Shown here one piece after another: positions 23,081 to 36,500 of a stretch of DNA of 64,000 nt. Source of the stretch: Cinclus cinclus (lineage: Eukaryota; Chordata; Aves; Passeriformes; Cinclidae); assembly GCF_963662255.1 (NCBI RefSeq), contig NC_085047.1, forward strand, positions 56,604,006 to 56,668,005, in the 5' to 3' direction. The notes under the pieces are model-generated. The model worked only from the letters and a program-made list of their open reading frames with translations. It searched no databases and was not told the DNA's origin. A program made the position numbers and the translations under genes. Positions within the stretch are counted from its first letter, which is position 1. Every line of letters begins with the position of its first letter.

Positions 23081-24885
23081 GTGCTTTAGAGTAAGTGTTG
23101 GGAATGTTCTTGCATGCTTGGAAAACTCTTGATGCCATGAAGTTACATCTGCTGTATTTTGGGTCAAAATATATGCCAGCAGATGAGTGGTTTTCAGACC
23201 ATGAGTGTGGGTGTGGACATGGCACCTGCAGACAGCTTCTAGTGCAGCTGTGCAGACTGTGATTAACAACAGTGTGCCCATTCAGCTAATTAATTACTGT
23301 CGTCATCCTTTAATGGTGAAGGAAGCTGTTGGTGGCACAAGCTACTTAATTAATCTGAAGGGGTAGGTGTGTGTTTTCCTTGGCCTGTGTAAACACTGTC
23401 CACGGACCAAGTTTGGTGGAGAATGTAGACAAAAGCCTGCTGTGCACAGTAGTTTACTGTCCTGTGTGTTATCAAGCAAATGATCTGGAGTATTTCAGGG
23501 ATGATACTTACAGAAAAGACCTCTTAAAAAACAAATTAAGGAAGCAGTCTGTAGTAAAAAGGATTTTTTTCTCTACTTGCCTTTGATTCTTAGAATTTGA
23601 AATACTTGTACTGTGTATCTTAAGAGTTGACAGGACTGAGAGGAAACTGCTAAACAGATCTGAAAAAAACCCAATTTCTGTCTAGATGATCTAATATCTC
23701 ATTGTTGAAATCAAGTATGTTCATTTTACAAAAGATGGCAGAATTTAGTCCTAACAGTTGTAGATCTAAAATAGCTCCTGGTGGTGTAATTCTGCCAGCT
23801 ACCTTGGACAAGAACACAGATTGTTCCAGTAAGCTGCAAGTAATCACTTGTAAACTCAGCTTTCTCATGGTTCAGCTGGACCCGAATCATTGCTCAAAAT
23901 TTGACTCACTCTTGTGAGAGGAACTGTAGGATGGGTTTCCTTTTTTAAGCAAGTCTGAGTGGTCTTCTGGGTCTCTGGCTTCTGCTACATTCTAGGTTAC
24001 AGGGACACTGGTGCTGGTGACAGCCTTAAGCTGTGCATTGACTTGATCTTGCATCTATTTATTTATTTTGTATCAATCTCGCATCTCTTTATTTATTAAG
24101 TAAACTCTGAAGGCTGGGAAGATACAACAGTGTGCAGAGTTCTCCAGAAGGAAATTATTGCAGAAAGATCTTTTGTTTCCAAAATCCCATATTAAGTGTG
24201 AAAAAGTACAGCCCATAAAGTCACCTGTTCACTAAGGCAAAGAGATTCCATTAGAGGAATTGGAATCTAGAATCTGTACTTGGATGAGTTCAGAAATGTG
24301 CCTGGCAAGAGAAGGCTGGGTGCTGTGAGCTGCTCCTTGTTTCTGCAGCCAGGGGCAGAGCAAAGCAGTTGAGCACAGCCCTAGCACACTGGGTTATCCC
24401 TGGGGCCAAAGGGGTGACTTATGTTTACTGCTTGGATTCAAGGAATCTTGAGGTTTTGTTTGCTGAAGCAGAAGGCTGCAAAACAATCTCTGCATTTCAG
24501 GAGGAGAAAAGGCTGCCCTGGGGAGAGAAATGTTAGCAGTAAAATGAACAATGTTCATATACCAATGTGAGCTGGAGCAAGCTGAAGGAGGGTTTCCCTG
24601 ATCTCCCTGAGCCCAATCCCATCCTGGCAGCAGAGGGCAGATAAGTCACTGCCACTGCTGCACTGGCAGGAGGCCGTCACAACAGGAGCAGCAGAGGTGC
24701 AGGGAGAACATGACAGGTACCCAACAGCTAACCAGCTGCACCTTACGCCTAGTTTAGCTGTAGAAATTCCTTCATTTGCACCACATCATCATCTCCCCCA
24801 TCCCCAAACCCATCATTTCCAGTGTTAATGCTCTCCAACTACAATCATTTTTACAAGAAATCATCGGTCACAGGGAAAAGGCAGT
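23081..24885. other. Gap between the convergent ESD and LRCH1 3' ends
   Basis: No coding potential was recognised. A short near-repeat (TGCATCTATTTATTTAT and ATCTCTTTATTTATTAAG) at about 24,050-24,100 offers AATAAA-like signals on the minus strand, so the LRCH1 transcript could extend this far. Confidence 0.4.
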
Positions 24886-24889
24886 AAAG

Positions 24890-27417
24890 GGTTTCTGCAA
24901 ATAATATAGTTTAATTGTAACTACAGTAAAGATTTTCTATATACATTATGTTCACTGTGGAGGTTATTACAGATTTGCCATGCATGTCTTATTGCACATA
25001 TAAATATTGTACAAAGGATCATGAAGATTCTCTTTTTAGCCATACAGGTTAAGACTGCATTAAAAAAGCTGTATTACAAAATACTTAGAGCTATTTATTT
25101 ACAGCCAACTTCAAGCAAATACTGAAAGACACAAGCAGGAGAAAAACAAAATTTTAATTATGAAAAAACAAGATTTGTCAAAATTATAATAATAATTACA
25201 AAGCTTCATGTTGCCATATATACATTGTAAAAAAATACTCAGGAAACCTGCATTTTATCCCTCAAGATGCAGAAATCAATATTCCTATTTTTATACTTGA
25301 TCCTTGAATACTTCTAAAATTCGATAAACTCTGACTTGAAAACTTATTTTCTTTACATTGCTCATGCTTTTTGACAAAACAGATATTTGTGCAGCTCTGT
25401 AAAATACTAAAATACATTTTCTTTTAGTGTTAAAGTGCACAGTACATTTTATAGGAAACAATATGCTAGCTGCCAATCAAATTACAATTTAAGTCCATGT
25501 TCCCTCTATAAAATAAATGGTTTTGCTTTGGTTGAAGTAACTGGACATTCCATGCATACTGTCTGTCTCATAGTCTATGAGTCCACTTCCCTCCTCCTCA
25601 CACGCTGCTGTCCCTACCCCCCAAGCCCATTTAGCAAGTGGTGGTGTTGAAGTGTGTGCTCTGCCTTCAGACACCATCTGAAGCTCAACAGAACTGCTAC
25701 TGAATGTTGGAGGGGTTTAAAAGCAGCGCCTGTGTGCAGCTGCCTTGAGAGGGGGTAGTGACAAGTATGCATCACTATGCCCAAAAGCCTTCATACAACA
25801 GCCCTCCCCACATCCTCTTGCTAAAATATTTAGTCCTCCCACACCCTTGCCTCTTTTTTTTTTTTTGCCACTCTACTTTCCAACTCCCTGCTTGTGTGTC
25901 CCCAGCCAGCTTCCCTTTTAACCACATGCAGCTGCCCTGTCCTGCTTGCCCAAACCCCATCACTGGCTTCTTGTGTGAATGAAAATGGGATGTTCCAGAC
26001 AGAAGAAGAATCACTGTGCTGGAAACTTTCTGATCTAAAATGTGTGATGTCTCAGTAATAAATGATACTTTTAAAAATCTCTTTGAAAAATGTAAAGTGG
26101 TGATAAGGAAAAGACCATTTATTTCCTGTTGCTGACGTGGAAGTAGAGGTCTGATGCTGCAAATGTGCACTACAGAACATTGTGCTTAATTCTGTGTATA
26201 CTTTTAAAGAGAAGCACTGTAGCCAGGCAGGTTGAATCTGGACGCTCAGGTCTTTGAGACTGCCTTTGGCAATTTCAGTAATTTTATCTCCTCTTGACAG
26301 AACCACTGGAAAAAACAAGTTAGTATTTTGGCTACCTCGTGAGTCTTGTTAATGGTCTTGTGCTATTTTTTACTATTTGCTCTGTAGTGCTGTAATCTTT
26401 AAAATAAATCAAGTTACAGTGCAAAATTACATTTCAAGACACATGATCCTAATGCACATAATTCATTTTTTTCTGGCAAAAGTTAAATGTTTTGTGCATA
26501 GTAAAATAAGCAATCAAAAATATTTGTTCACATTTATTCTTCAAGTTTACATATTTCCTTTTGTTTTTTTTTTTTTGTTTTTAAACATCTATATACAAAT
26601 AAAATGGGTGTGCTCTCACTTTCAGCCAATTTAGTCTAGTGAGGGGAGAGGTGTTACTGGAATGTAGGAAACTCAGTGGAATGCAGACATTTTTTACCAA
26701 TGTTCCCCAGATTCAAGAAATAAAGAATGCCATTCCAGCTAGCTGTTCTTTTAATAGAAGCACCTATTTTGTTGGCTTTTTATCTTACATATTAGAAAAT
26801 ACAGTTTACGGAGATCTAGAGCTACTGCACACCAAGTAGAATAAAAAATAACTAAGTATTTATATTAAAATAAAGTGTTTAACCACAAAAAAAGCAGTAA
26901 TAAAATACAGTTTTCCTAATTTACATTTTGCATCCAAAGGATGAATAACAACTCACTAATAAATAATATTTATATAAATATTTTATGTCTGGATATTTTT
27001 AAAAGGCAATAGCCTGAAGCAACTGCAGAAAAACCTAAGGTGGTAGCAGTGTGATTTGCTCTCCTTCTCCCTTCCCCCCAGGTGATTACAGTGACTCTTA
27101 GTTTAGTAATACAAAGGTATCTTGCTGCAAGACAGCTGTGTACTCCACACAATTTTAAGTGGCAGAGAGGTGGTAGTTTTAGTAAGTACTGTACAAAGTG
27201 AGCTATAAAAGCAGTGAAGTGCCAACTTGCTCTAGAAAATGTTTCTGTTCAGTTTTTGCTTTGTAGGTTGACACATACATACAGTCTGAAATAAGAGTTT
27301 AAAACCATAAGAATACTCTGGGAGTACTGGCGTTGTTTTCAATGCAGTTTGAAAAAATGGGCAGTTTTCTGATTCCTTCATGGCACAGTGTAGCTGGTAA
27401 CAGCAGAGAGAGTAGTT
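24890..27417 (-). other. LRCH1: Probable LRCH1 3' UTR (soluble isoform)
   Basis: It directly follows the stop codon at 27,418-27,420 on the minus strand. The stretch is AT-rich, lacks coding frames and repeats, and carries minus-strand AATAAA or ATTAAA signals near 26,533, 25,095 and 24,910-24,915. A Pumilio-type TGTAAATA is present at 25,096-25,103 (-). The distal end is inferred from the last ATTAAA. Confidence 0.45.
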
Positions 27418-27531
27418 TCATGTGAATAAAGCTTGTTTCACTGTGGTTACATCTAGCAATGCTTGAACTGTTATGCTCACTTTTACCAAGCCCTTTTCTT
27501 CTAGGATGTGATGTGGTAGACAGAGCTTCTC
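27418..27531 (-). CDS. LRCH1: LRCH1 alternative last exon A: end of CH domain, soluble C-terminus
   Basis: Acceptor TCTTTTTCTAG on the minus strand, then 37 codons and TGA at 27,418-27,420. It encodes EKLCLPHHILEEKGLVKVSI and TVQALLDV, ending KQALFT, the standard LRCH1 C-terminus that completes the calponin-homology fold. It starts in phase 0 and joins 44,740, giving GIPE followed by EKLC. The intron would be 17.2 kb. Confidence 0.93.
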   Translation of the reverse strand, partial: EKLCLPHHILEEKGLVKVSITVQALLDVTTVKQALFT

Positions 27532-30500
27532 CTAGAAAAAGACAAAAAAAGGAGTAAAAATTAGAATATTTTATACTCACTGCAGAACCTCACTTCGCAT
27601 GATCACATCTGGAACACAAAGCCCAGCAGGCAGCAATCGTTTTCTATTTTTAATTAAAAAGAACTTCCTGTGATTTTGACAGAAAGTCTCTGATTTTGCT
27701 CCTGCTACACCTAAGAGTTAGTGAGAGATCTGTTCGTGTTCTGGGCCCCAGAACCAAGCTGCTCTGTAGTCATTACAGCATGTAAACAGCTAAGAGGGAC
27801 AGCCAGCAAGCACACACCAAACTTTCACCTACAAAGCAGGATAATACAACATTTGCTTTGTTATAACATGTGGGAGATAGGGGGTGGAAGGCTGACATTT
27901 TTTTTAAAAAAAAAGCAAACTAAAAAACCCCCATTCTCCCACTGAGTTCTAGACAGGTCCCAGGATATGCACCTTGAAAACTACATACTAGCACATACAG
28001 GGGAGTGTGTGTGCAATGTTGTGCATTCAATGGGCAAAGTGTTTCATTCCAAGTATTTGCACCTTATTTGAAACACCCAGGAATCAACTTTATTCACCAC
28101 GAGGACACAGCAGTCATGGCCAGGATGGAACACACTAGCTTGTCCACAGAGGCTGTTACAGCAGAAGAGAGTCAAGTCAAATACTGTATCCCCTACAGAG
28201 AGAGCAAGACACCCACCCATGAATAATTAGAGAAAGCCTTAGAGAAGCAACCTCGTGTCATGACTGGCTCTCTCTTTAAAGAGTTTTTCTCAACATTACG
28301 GGGTATTCTTAAGAAATCAATGGAACTATGAAATCGGGCAGCAAGTCTAAAATAAATGGAAAAGCCAGACTACATCACATAAACCATAATTACAACTGTG
28401 AGACTCACTGCCACAACACGGAAGCCAAAAGCGTAAATGGGACGACAAAAATACACAGGTAAGAGAAAAATCCAAACAGCTATTAAACACAAAGACATGG
28501 AAACAGCATCTGGCTCATTAAATCCTTCAGCTCTATGGCATTACTTTAAGCATAAAAAAAGGCACCCTCTGTGTGATCTAACCTGTTCCTTCCCTATACA
28601 TCCATATGTGACCATCAGCAGACTTGGAATACTGATTTGTTGGAAAGAAGAGGGTGGTTCTGATATTCTCACTGCTGAACACCTCAGTTATTCAATAAAC
28701 TTTCAGCTTTTAAAACTACCAGTGCATTTGAGATTGTTTTAATTAATTGCCCGTCTTCTGCTGAATATTCTTCTTGTGTATGTAATGTTAACTAAGGGTC
28801 CCTTGTTTTATCTTTATACAGTTCACGGTCCTTTTCCACACTTATTCATATTGATTACTTCTTCAATTTAAACCTCACTGATTTCTTCCATCTCTTTTCT
28901 CATGACACATTCTTTCAGCTCTAGTCCCTTCTAGACTCCTGCAGAGCCTTGCAATTCAGTATAATGGAACTGGTACACAAAGGAACAATTCACACAGTCT
29001 TTATTATGTTATGCACCTATGTTTAATTGTTTTTATCTCCTTCCACTCCTGTCCAGTCTTTGCTCAGGAGACCTCCTCCAGTGTGCCACAGCTCCAGAAA
29101 AGCATCAGTACTAAACAGCTGTTCCACTGTTTCTGATATTTATGACTTTCCTTTGTTAATGAATATTTCCTTTATGCATAACTACCATTTAGCTTGCTTA
29201 TATTCCTTGAGAAGTTCCTCACACCCCACTCTAGCCTCAATGAGAGGAAAAACTGCAAAATATACCTACTGACTACTGAACCTGAAGATGAGAGACAAAC
29301 TTCATTCCCAATCATGGCATCTGATACTGGTAAATTTTTACTGTAATTTATCTCTATTTTGTTTACATTTTATATTTACTACTGAAGTTGGTTTACTCCT
29401 TATTATTTTATGTTTCAAAGATTTCTTTAAGACCCAAGAAACAACTTCAAACAGATTATTTTCAAGGAGCTTGGCTGAGTAGGTTGGCAGGAGAAGGACA
29501 ACACACATTTCTCCACATGGAAGGCACTGTAATATTCTTGCTAACGCTGAGTTACTACTCCTCTGAGTTTGTGGATTCTGATTCACACTGACCAAACTGT
29601 GTCAACTGCCTCCTGTTCCTGTTGGCCACCCTGCCCCCGCGCTCTGCAGCAATTATTTGTCCAGCCAGGCCAAGGAACTACTCCCATCTTGCAGCCGTTC
29701 CAGGTCATCACCCACATTTCCATTCCAAACCTACCTACCATAAATGATCATTTAAGTTAAGACGTGGAGTTCTGCAGTTCATTCTTGTTTGTTTTTCTGA
29801 CTGAAATATTGACCTGCAAGCTGTCAGAGATGGTTTCCTCCAACTTTTATTCCTCTGAAAAAAAAAAAGTATCTCTTCCAGAAAATCATATAGTTTAGGA
29901 TGCAAACTCCTAAACTGATACAGATTAGCACTGGAGTGGCTACATAAGAAGCTAGGTACATTGATATCAAATAAAAGGGGGGAAAAAACCCACCCCAATA
30001 TTCTACTTCAGAGGTGTGATTTCTACTAGACATTTTGCCAATCTACTGACCTGGGAGTCAGTTCATCTAAAAATCCACAGTGCTCTAAAATTTTGATCAT
30101 TTTTATAAAAAATAATTATATCAATCTTATTTGAGAATGCAAAACACACACTTGAAGTGAAACGTTATTCTTTCCACACTTTTCTACTTCTTTCCAGTGT
30201 CCTTGCACAGTAGACTCTTGTTTCACAGATTTGGTGGCCCTTAGCATGCCAGTATTTCACTGTTCTTCTATGCTAGACCAAAGGCATTTAATAAGAAGGC
30301 CTGCTGAATCCAGTATCTGAAAACTAAAGAACTGGCATTACACGGCTGAAAGGTATGGGCTGAGCCAAAAAAACCCAATCCCTAAGAAAACCTACCTGCT
30401 AGATATTTATGTTTGAAAATAGTCTACATTTTGCTATTGAAGTCCGATTTGCTTGAACCACCACAGCTAAGGATGTTTACTTAAGAAAAATTTAAATTCC

Positions 30501-33500
30501 AAACCCACCGTTTTTGTGGCACCTTGTAAGCACTCACTGAGCTGTTCTGTCATGCTTTTGTGTTAGGGTTTTTGCAGTGGTTTGTAAGTCCATTTGCACT
30601 AAAAGTATAAGGGAATGCATGCCCCATTTCCTAAAAACCCCCCATCCAATACGTTTTTCTTTTCTGTTTTTAAAGGCAAGCATTATCTAATTATTTTAAA
30701 TACAGCATAGTAATTTAGTTTGTTTGAAGCAACCTCTCTCTACCTGCTGCATTTACAAGATGCATACTCCAATCAGGAAAGCTGTTCTAGGAGATTTGTA
30801 AAAAAATAGGACCATACAACTGTGGTGTAGGAGTGAAGTTTCCCCACCATGTAACTTTATGTGTCATTCTATGTTAGTGCTCAAAACATACACGCTTGAC
30901 AGCCTTCTATTATAAAGCACACAGAACTTGGCTTATATTTTATAATTCTGCAGCTAAACACATGGCTTCAGTGAGCTTTCCAAACTTGACAATGAGACTG
31001 ATGCCATCTCCTAAAATGACCAACTTCTCTTAATGTGTCACAAATCAGTTCTGATACACTATCTTAAAAGCTTTGTAAATGGCTTTCATCAGCCCTGTCT
31101 TACATGTTTTTCAAATACGAGTTTTGAAGTCACATATTTACTCCTCAGACCAAGAAAAGTCAAATCTTGCCAAGGATGGAATCCAAAGCACAAACACAAA
31201 TTTTCCAGAACAGCAGTAACATCCCAGGTGCCTCCATACTTAAGCTCAGCTGCTGTCCCTGCTTTTCCATGCTTTGCCTCATTTCCTCACCAGGTACAAC
31301 TGCTCTCCGGAAACCACCAACAGCAAAGCTGTGAAGCTGCAGGCCATGGAGATTTCAAAGTTCTCCTTAAATCCTCGAATTTTGAAGCAAATGCCTGACC
31401 AACCAAGAGGAGAACTTGTCCAACTCTGAGGAGACTCAACTTCACCCACTTCTCCTCACATTTAATAAAATTTCTGTCTCAATTACAATAGATTCAAATG
31501 CATAACTTCTATACAGAAGTGTGAATTCTCTAAAAATGCCCCTGTTGAAACCATCACTGATGGAAGAAATGGATACTAATTCTACAGACCAGCCTAAAAC
31601 AATTGTGGTAGGAAGGGCAGCCACTCCTCTCATAGAGAATAGAGAAATTGGTGCTGCTATCTACTACAAAAATGAAGGTCTAATATATTTTTAAAGCCTT
31701 ATTTTCTCTATAAGAGCACAAAGGAACTTATATTACTTTTGGCAAGCAAACCACCTTCTAAAGACACACATCCCTTTTGAATGGATAAAGATGTTTTGAA
31801 ACTCATCAAGAAGCAAAAGAACAAACTTCTCCTGAAGGAAAAAACATTAATAAATGCACAAAAAAGGAGGCAGCAGCAGAAGGCTGAATCACAAAGCAGC
31901 ACAAAGAGACAGTACCACAAATGTGCACGTGTGCATGTACTTGCCATAGCAAGTTTCTAATCCTGGAACAAAATGTTGATTTACGATAGAAGAAAGCCAG
32001 GAATAGACAGTGACACTAATCCCTCAAGAACACGTGACACACTTCACATACACATCTATTTTCTTTGGCACTAGATGACTTCGAAGTCAAGACAACTGTT
32101 TGAATTAGTTTATGGAAGGGCAAACAGCTTGGCAATTCAGATACAGTAAGTACTTATAAAAAAAGACATTGATGCCATAATATCAGATTGGTAAGTGGCA
32201 AAAGGACTACATCATGATAAGACCAGGGCCCAACTGTCTGTTTTTTGTTAGTAAAAATACAGAGAAATGGAATCCCAGGATTCGGCAAGAGCGTCTTTGT
32301 TCCCTGTATTTGTAGAATATGAGATTTCAGATCTACAGGGGAAAAATATTAATAAAACAATGAATACTGGGATGTGCAATTTCTCACAGAACAAATTAAA
32401 AACTTAAGTCCACGTAATGCACATCATTTCATGTTTGTAGCCAACTATTTTGAAGTGGGAAGTCAATAAAATAAACTTCAGAGCACTACACTTAAGCAAA
32501 CTTATGTCCAATATACTCAACCTCTAATTTTTTTAAGTCAAGGCCAATTTTCTTTCTAAAGAGCCAAAAAAAAAACCTAAAGCAAATATTCACTTTTTCA
32601 TATAGCTAAGGCAATTTAAAATCATGTCCTTTTCCATGTTTTTTCCTTTTCCACTATTAACTGTTGATGTTTGTATATGCCCAGATGCCCTGAACTTCCA
32701 CTTCAAGTGCAAATGAAAAGAGATGTAAAAAAGCACAGTAATTCAGACTATACTGCAGCTGCAAAATTATGTATTTGTAGTCATAGCCAGTTAGACATCT
32801 AGACAGGTGCATCTTCTGCACATTCAATATACTGGAAATATCTGCAAAACTGTAATTGCCAATGATGGGCTTTGGTTTCTTCAGTAAGTCATGACCTTGA
32901 GCCATAAAATGTAAAAGCAGACCACATATTTTACAAAATCCCTCACAGTTTTATTCTAACATCATTAGAAAACAGTGACCAGAAACTTCAAGGAACAAAA
33001 ATGTTAATAAAGACAAGACACACATGAAACAGTAAGAGAAAACAATCTTAAAAAGGAAATACCAATTATACCACAAACTTGCATATTAAATTCAGAGAAA
33101 GTGATGAGTGTTATGTATCATCAAAGCAGATTAGATCATTACCTTACAGAATTTTTCTACTGCTCTTTCTGCATAATACATCTTGTATTCTAGAAATGAG
33201 GGAAATGGCTAAGGTTCACAAAACCAGCTGTACCACTTTTTTTCTCAACCTGCATGTATGACAGGGTTTTTTGCCCTTTTTTTTGTAACAGGAGAGAAAT
33301 TTTTGTGAAAAAACAATGGCATGGCAATTATTTGCTATCTTATTAATGCATAGTAAGTAGAAATCTGTACTGAATAATTGCTCAGATCTAATTCAGTCCC
33401 CCATTCACATAGAGTTCAACTTTCAGAACACTTACTAGGAGCACAATGGGACCTATAAACAGCTTTCAGCTATAAAAACTTATATACAAGAGGCATTTGA

Positions 33501-36500
33501 AGGACTATTATACAGCATTACACTGAACTTGAAAATATTTCTTCTTTCTGGATCAAGGAAAAAGAAAGCCAAGTCCTCCTATCAAAATGCCACTTGTGAT
33601 CCAGTGCAAATGCATTTTGCCTGCAAGAATATCCAGTGCAAGCTGTATTTATTATTTTACTGAAATATGGATGAGATGACCTCCACAGGATGTAAGCATA
33701 ATTAACATGATGGGCACAGAGCAGATTGGAAACCAATTTATTAGGAAACCATTGTCTGAAAAATTTCTGGTGATCATTACGATATTAAAAAAAAAAAAAA
33801 AGAATGGGAAAAGAAACAGAGGAGCAAATATAATTAATGTTATTAATAAATATAGAGGTGAACTACATTGCACTTTTTCTTTTTTTAAACTCAAGGCAAT
33901 CAACTTAATTATATGACTGGCTATGAGCAGTAAGTACTAACTTTATCTAATTGGATATCTCAATATTGACATCTCCTTAAAGGTGACAAACCATCAAAGA
34001 GTTGAACTGTTTGGTTCACAAGTACTAAAGCCACAGAACAGCAGCACAGAAACAGGACTCTGAATTTAGGAAAGAACCTATTGGAGTAGATTAATGATGT
34101 TTTAGTTTCCAGTACTCCATTTAGTGTAATAATTACTGACTTCAGAGGTGGAAAGACAGATATTTTTCATATTTGCATTATGTCTGAAATATACTTCGAG
34201 AAACTTCATTACATTTCAGACTTAGAAAATGTAAGGATAATTTCATTTTCTTTTCCTGTAAGATTTGGAAGTGTAATCAATAACAACCCCCCAAAAATAC
34301 CAAACTGGATAAGCTTCATGTATGGTAGCACAGCTGTATTTGCCATGAACCAAGTATGTTTGGTGTTTCTAATCATCTCTCTCAAGACGGCTTCACCATC
34401 TCTAACACTAGAAACTGCACATAATGCTACACTTTAAATACCAGATATTGTCATAGCTGAGAACACACAGAAAATGGTGCCTAAGTAACTGAGTGATGAC
34501 TCTGTTTGCATGGTAACCATACACAAAGTTAGGACTTCAGACAAGTCTGAGAGTTAAGTGTCACTGTGGCTAGGGTATGTTCACTTGGTCTACACTGGCA
34601 CAACAGTAGTTCAGTTTCTAGCCCAGTCTCTACTCTGATAAATCATTCAAAACCACTGAAGACATGAACTTCCATTTCCACACACTGAAAATGCAAAACA
34701 CACTGATTACTCCTCTTACCACCCTCCAAACTACTGGATACAGTGGATAATCAGATGTGCTATTAGACAATAGGACAGATGTGTATTATAGGATGGTAGC
34801 AAAACCTTTCTCCACATGATCTTCTAATTTGAAAATATGTACTTATACATGTTCAGCACTATATAAGGAGGGCACAACACAAAGCAGACAGGAGACCTGT
34901 TTACCACTTATGGGAGCAACAGTGAAACCCCAGCCCTACAGAAGACATCACTTCTGTCTCAAATGCCAACACTGGACTATAGAGAAACATTAATAGATTC
35001 TGAACTGATTCAAGCCATATGTCATTCAGTTTCATCAGAAAAGCAAAATAATTAGAACAAGACAACAAAAATCAAAACAAAGATCTGCTCAAAGTGGAAG
35101 CTTAAATGCCAAGCTGTGACTGAGTAAACAAATGTATGGTGCTGAAATTTGGGACACAGTTAGAAGACAGCTTTCTGCAGGATGAGGGCATAGGTCTATA
35201 GCTACATACCAAATAAGCTTTAAAGTACTCACTGAACTCTCACCTGGTCACAGATGACACTCTTAACAATAAAGTTGCTGCATGTATGCACTGGAAGCTG
35301 CCAGACACCAAACCCTTTAAAAATTGATTTATCTATTGTCTGAAATTGATTTTTCCACTGTAAAAAAAGTATCTAATAACACATTACTCCTTGTTATCTA
35401 TATCTATCTATATGTTTGTATCTATATTTATATATTTAAGCCACAGAAAGAAGGAATAGAACTGCACTTAAAAGTTTTTAAATAAAATTTTACAAGTATC
35501 TGTGGAGTGGGGATATTTACAGAGCAGCATTCAATAATAACTGTATGGCCAGAATAATCAGTAACGTACCAATTCTTATCCTAGTTATACTCTAAAAGTC
35601 TATAGCTAATTTCATTATATACTAGATAGAGGGAAATGAATGCATGTATTTTCAAGACACAAAACTGAGGTCCTTTGGTTAGCTAGCCTGAGACCGACTT
35701 AGAAATTTGGCAACAGCATTTTGGCCAATATAGGTTTATACTCCAGGGTTTGTATTTTTCAATCAATTTTCATTTGTATATTTTGTGTCAATAAGGAGAA
35801 AACTCAAAAATTGCTTTATTTTAAGTATTGAAATAGATGAACAGAACACAGGACTGGAAGGGAAATGGAAGTCATCAGTCCAGCAGTCTAACCATAGGCA
35901 GAGTTCAAACATACCAAAATAGCTCCTGGCTAATGTATGTCTAAGCTGCTCTCTAAAACCTCATAGGATGGAAAAGCTAGACTCTTCCCAGAGGATCTAT
36001 TTTCCTGGCTACATTGTCTTTGCTCCATTGGTTACACAAACCAACAAACAGACAGTATGTGCATTTTCACGGGTGGTGCAACACAGAAGATAATGATGGG
36101 ACTTGCTTGATGCCACACTAAAGAATAGCAGGTAAATGGATCTAATAGCATATTCCCAAACCGTCTCACTGTACTGCATGATCTTCATCCTGAAACATTC
36201 TAAAGTCTCTTGGATTATATGGCTTGCTCACACCCACTGCTAATTTACAGTCACCTTTGAGGTCTAACGTAACAAGTGTTTAAAAGGAGTTCAACACTGT
36301 TTTGTGTGACAGAAGAAAAAGATTATTCTACCACAGGAAAATGTAACTACTCCAGTATGGAATTAAATCAGAACAGTAGAGACGAAAACTACTCTTTAAA
36401 GTTACAGTCGTCTTGTTAATATTTAAGAATTTAAAAATCACAGTAATTTGAAAGATAGTTCTCCAAGTGCTCTTAACACAGTACATGCAGAGACAATTGG

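Noticed and set aside
35395..35440. TATC/TATA-rich stretch as a possible microsatellite
   Set aside because: Imperfect and short; ordinary low-complexity intronic sequence.
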